Positions 62,894 through 64,000 of a stretch of 64,000 bases of DNA are shown here, piece by piece. The stretch comes from Solirubrum koreensis (lineage in GTDB: Bacteria; Bacteroidota; Bacteroidia; Cytophagales; Hymenobacteraceae). How positions within the stretch are numbered: the first letter of the stretch is position 1; every line of letters begins with the position of its first letter. Position numbers and translations under genes: made by a program. The stretch is from the NCBI RefSeq assembly GCF_039541855.1, contig NZ_BAABHA010000002.1:1-64000 (forward strand), read 5' to 3'. The notes under the pieces are model-generated. The model ran no database searches and had not been told where the DNA came from. It worked only from the letters and a program-made list of their open reading frames with translations.

Positions 62894-64000
62894 GGGGCAG
62901 CCTGCTCGTTTTTAGCCGACCAATACCCATTTATTTGCTGCGTGCGGGCCGGCGAGGTGCGGCGCAGCTCGTACTCGTATACCAACTGGCCGAGGCGGCA
63001 CAGGAAGGGAAAACCCACGCTGTCGTACTCGTATTTATCGTCGTTCAGTACGCCATCCGCATTGGTGTACACCACGGCCGAGAGCATGAACTCCACGCCG
63101 CGCACCGAGTCCACGATGCAGGCGTTGTCGATCAGGAAGCCGTACGCCTGCCCGATTTTGTTGTAAACGCGCACGCCCTCGGGCAGCGGCGCCGGCGGGC
63201 CACCTGCCAGCAAAAACTTGGCGTAGTTATCGGGGTAGTCCTGCGGGTTGTACTTTGGAAACTGGCTTAGGCGCGGCGGCAAGCTCAGATACTTGCGCAG
63301 AAAGGCATAGTCGGCGGGCAGTAGTTCGAACCGCTGATTGGCGGGCACGAACTCCGGAAATAGCAGCGCCCGCAGCACCTGTTGCTGCTCGTTAAGCGGG
63401 AAGAAGTTCTTGACGCCAAAATTCATGGGCTTCTGCACCAGCTTGTCGTTTTCGAAGTAGGCGTTGCCCACGTCAATTCCTTTCAGCGTTAGCGGGGAAG
63501 GCCACAAATGGTCCGTCTTGAACTGGGCGCTCAACCGGTACGGCACCGAATGGCCGGCGCTGTCCAGGAAAAAGACGAACGGATTGGTTTGGCCCGAGGC
63601 GGGCGCTTTGTCGCCTACCGAGAGGCGGTGGACGATGCGGGTGCTGCCAAGCTGCCGACGGCCGAGCAAAGCCTGCAAATTATTGTAACCGATAAACTCA
63701 TACAGCCGGTTAAAGGCGTCGTTGTCGCTCACCAACAACACCTTGCGGATGTATTGACCGATAGTGGGCTTGTTACCGAAAGCGGTGCTATCCGTCCGCA
63801 CGGTGGTCTGGCCTGCATAAGCCGAATCGATTTGCAGCGGGGTCTCGCGGGTGGGCGGCGCGTAGCCTTTCGGCCAGGTTTGCGGAGGCCGTCCCCCGTT
63901 AATCAGTTCCAGCGCCAGGGCTGCCACGGGCAGCTTCACGGTGCTGGCTGGGTAGAAATATTCGTTCGGTTTAAGCCGGTACGCATAGCTTTTAAACGAC
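62890..64000 (-). CDS. Class A beta-lactamase-like serine hydrolase, N-terminus beyond the window
   Basis: Penicillin-binding/beta-lactamase fold protein of at least 370 residues, cut by the right edge. The frame stays open to 64000 and includes the SxxK motif ASTVK (about 63954-63940), so the GTG at 63939 is not the start. Other motifs are SDN in LLVSDNDAFN and the KTG-like KIG in VYNKIGQ. The lack of an obvious Omega-loop Glu and the KIG change make a cell-wall peptidase or esterase possible instead of a beta-lactamase. It overlaps the VanX-like gene by 4 bp, linking both to peptidoglycan peptide processing. Confidence 0.87.
   Translation of the reverse strand, partial: SFKSYAYRLKPNEYFYPASTVKLPVAALALELINGGRPPQTWPKGYAPPTRETPLQIDSAYAGQTTVRTDSTAFGNKPTIGQYIRKVLLVSDNDAFNRLYEFIGYNNLQALLGRRQLGSTRIVHRLSVGDKAPASGQTNPFVFFLDSAGHSVPYRLSAQFKTDHLWPSPLTLKGIDVGNAYFENDKLVQKPMNFGVKNFFPLNEQQQVLRALLFPEFVPANQRFELLPADYAFLRKYLSLPPRLSQFPKYNPQDYPDNYAKFLLAGGPPAPLPEGVRVYNKIGQAYGFLIDNACIVDSVRGVEFMLSAVVYTNADGVLNDDKYEYDSVGFPFLCRLGQLVYEYELRRTSPARTQQINGYWSAKNEQAAP

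Overview
The window is a chromosomal segment of a Bacteroidota bacterium, most likely a Hymenobacter-like member of the Cytophagales. The evidence is a GC-rich genome with Bacteroidota promoter boxes (TAnnTTTG) and almost no Shine-Dalgarno sequences. There are also two SusC/SusD pairs, a DUF4249/TonB receptor set, a type IX secretion C-terminal domain and a NagB fused to a PIG-L deacetylase. No mobile element, CRISPR array or rRNA gene was recognised.

Layout. 0.3-4.7 kb, minus strand: relA/spoT, a fur-family regulator, a STAS protein and purA, the last three with overlapping or abutting ends. 4.9 kb: tRNA-Leu(UAG) with a clear promoter. 5.1-8.7 kb, plus strand: protein quality control genes tig, clpP and clpX. 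8.8-12.5 kb, minus strand: lpxB, a 6-pyruvoyltetrahydropterin synthase homologue, and a BtuC/BtuF-like permease and binding protein without an ATPase. 12.6-24.2 kb is mixed: hldD, an FAD/NAD(P) protein, a divergent MDR dehydrogenase/MarR pair, a DCC thiol protein, an HTTM membrane protein, an MBL-fold protein, a DUF71 ATPase, a flavin reductase and three small Ser/Thr/Gly-rich lipoproteins. 24.4-31.6 kb: an AT-rich 81-residue orphan, a DUF885 peptidase-like lipoprotein, a T9SS cargo protein, a TPR-like protein, an SDR and a 58-residue Pro-rich protein.

31.7-39.4 kb, minus strand: a four-gene outer-membrane operon (exported protein, STN-containing TonB receptor, DUF4249 lipoprotein, and a macroglobulin-like protein with a plug-like C-terminus). 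It is flanked by an imperfect direct repeat of about 74 bp carrying the same terminator. 39.5-41.3 kb: a stand-alone BLUF blue-light sensor and a GT2 glycosyltransferase.

41.5-64 kb is rich in amino-sugar and cell-wall functions: a GH3/serine-hydrolase fusion, a NagX-like acetyltransferase, SusC/SusD, NagB-PIG-L, a second SusC/SusD plus lipoprotein, a GH10-like hydrolase, a VanX-like dipeptidase and a class A beta-lactamase-like protein cut by the window edge. I read this as a region for uptake and turnover of N-acetylated sugars or peptidoglycan fragments, which is inference.

Many genes end in very regular intrinsic terminators. Several annotated starts were moved inward to where the family begins. 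I did not find a clear new defence or mobile system. The most unusual items are the repeat-flanked TonB module, a terminator-like perfect palindrome just upstream of the second susC with no co-oriented gene before it, and the family of low-complexity lipoproteins.
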